A stretch of DNA of 64,000 bases from Ectopseudomonas guguanensis (GTDB lineage Bacteria; Pseudomonadota; Gammaproteobacteria; Pseudomonadales; Pseudomonadaceae). Both the position numbers and the translations under genes were made by a program. The notes beneath the pieces are model-generated. The model saw only the letters and a program-made list of their open reading frames with translations, was not told where the DNA came from and ran no database searches. The stretch's first letter is position 1; the number at the start of each line of letters is the position of its first letter. Positions 63,477-64,000 of this stretch are shown here, piece after piece. The DNA lies in assembly GCF_900104265.1 (NCBI RefSeq), contig NZ_FNJJ01000018.1, positions 19,824 through 83,823 on the forward strand. The letters run 5' to 3'.

Positions 63477-63650
63477 GTAGGGTGCGCGCGGCGCACCCGG
63501 ACCTAGAGTCGCCAACCACGTAGGGTGCGCTGTGCGCACCGACCATGGCGGCGGAGCATTGGTGCGCGTGGCGCACCCTACGGACCTAGTCGCCATCGCG
63601 TAGGGTGCGCTGTGCGCACCGGCCGTGGCGGTGGAGCATTGGTGCGCGTG
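63477..63650. repeat. GTAGGGTGCGC tandem repeats, interrupted by IS481
   Basis: GTAGGGTGCGC starts recur at 63478, 63520 and 63600. The last two are 80 bp apart and nearly identical over the length available. Each unit can fold through GTGCGC complementarity. The third copy breaks off at the insertion-sequence end near 63651. Confidence 0.85.
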
Positions 63651-63651
63651 G

Positions 63652-64000
63652 TGTTCAGCCGGGGGACATGGTAAACACCTGTCGGGAGACATGGGTAACA
63701 GGTTGATGATCATGTTGCCCGCTGCCTCAAGTCTATCTGGCGTAGCGTTTTTCGAATGAAGACCACATCGTAGACGCCATCTTCGGCGGTTGGGCGGATA
63801 GCGACATTCTCTCCATACAAACCGCCACTGACGAAGACGTTGAGCCCTTTGAAAGACACCTGTCCGGTCCGACGGACTCTCATCACGTGGTCTTCCGGTT
63901 CGTATTCGATTGTTGGCAATTGCTCCGGGTAGCTGCGGGGGCTGGGTCGATAGCGCTCTATGGGCGGTCGTTGGTCCAGGGCTTCGTGCGGGCGGTAGTG
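63652..64000 (-). mobile_element. IS481-family insertion sequence, right part cut by window
   Basis: The element end starts TGTTCAGCCGGGGGACATGG and has the repeated GGGGACATGG / GGGAGACATGGG words typical of an IS end, followed by the transposase C-terminus. The boundary at 63652 is inferred from where the host tandem repeat breaks off. Confidence 0.75.
63710..64000 (-). CDS. IS481-family transposase, C-terminal part
   Basis: The 96 visible codons before the stop read HYRPHEALDQRPPIERYRPS, then PRSYPEQLPTIEYEPEDH and onward. The NYxRPHxAL-like element is the end of the DDE integrase core, and the rest is the basic C-terminal tail of IS481-type transposases. The N-terminus and the first catalytic residues are outside the window, so activity cannot be judged. 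Confidence 0.85.
   Translation of the reverse strand, partial: HYRPHEALDQRPPIERYRPSPRSYPEQLPTIEYEPEDHVMRVRRTGQVSFKGLNVFVSGGLYGENVAIRPTAEDGVYDVVFIRKTLRQIDLRQRAT

Overview
The window is a high-GC gammaproteobacterial chromosome segment that reads as Pseudomonas sensu lato. Gene order from trpE through gph-rpe, the agt transporter, lptD-surA-pdxA-ksgA-apaGH-glpE, prkA-yeaH-ycgB, cca-folKB-plsY-tsaD and rpsU-dnaG-rpoD to rmcA follows the block I remember as P. aeruginosa PA0609 down to PA0575. The REP-like elements (ends GTAGGAGCGGCTTCAGCCGC and GTAGCCCGGATGCAATCCGG) are also typical of the genus. The P. mendocina/oleovorans/alcaliphila group is plausible, but species is inference.

Layout. 1-1,800 (minus): 5' end of trpE with a probable Trp attenuation leader, then gph and rpe. 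1,900-9,700 (minus): agtABCD-type ABC importer for 4-aminobutyrate/5-aminovalerate and its agtSR two-component system. 9.8-13.3 kb: DUF3530 protein, djlA, and the murU-amgK cell-wall salvage pair. 13.4-21.0 kb (plus): lptD, surA, pdxA, rsmA, apaG, apaH, glpE. 21.3-26.8 kb: stress operon prkA-yeaH-ycgB plus a small lipoprotein. 26.9-31.4 kb: cca, folK, folB, plsY, tsaD, rpsU. 31.5-39.4 kb: dnaG, rpoD, the c-di-GMP enzyme rmcA, and a tRNA with a CAU anticodon.

39.4-46.3 kb is accessory DNA. A 21-bp copy of the tRNA anticodon-loop region recurs at 45,316-45,336, so about 5.9 kb is bracketed by att-like direct repeats. Between them lie hipBA behind a regularly spaced operator array, a membrane-anchored NERD nuclease-like protein, and a tight two-gene operon: an NdpA/YejK-like nucleoid-associated protein plus a protein with three C-terminal membrane segments. 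No integrase is visible. Just outside the second repeat sits a compact divergent switch, an XRE-type regulator facing a BRO-N protein, with two palindromic operators. The NdpA-like/membrane pair is the best candidate here for an undescribed, possibly defensive, system.

46.4-64.0 kb returns to chromosomal but less conserved functions: ergothioneine genes egtB-egtD, a PMP3 peptide, a diguanylate cyclase, a sigma54 activator with a GntP permease/CoA-transferase operon (with visible -24/-12 promoter and upstream binding sites), a YdeP-like molybdoenzyme, an agmatinase-type ureohydrolase with its own polyamine-type binding protein and LysR regulator, an FMN reductase, and a TetR-hydrolase pair with an operator. 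The window ends inside an IS481-family element inserted in a tandem repeat.

Repeats are frequent between genes; in three genes near 26.7-28.3 kb the stop codon itself lies in the repeat end.
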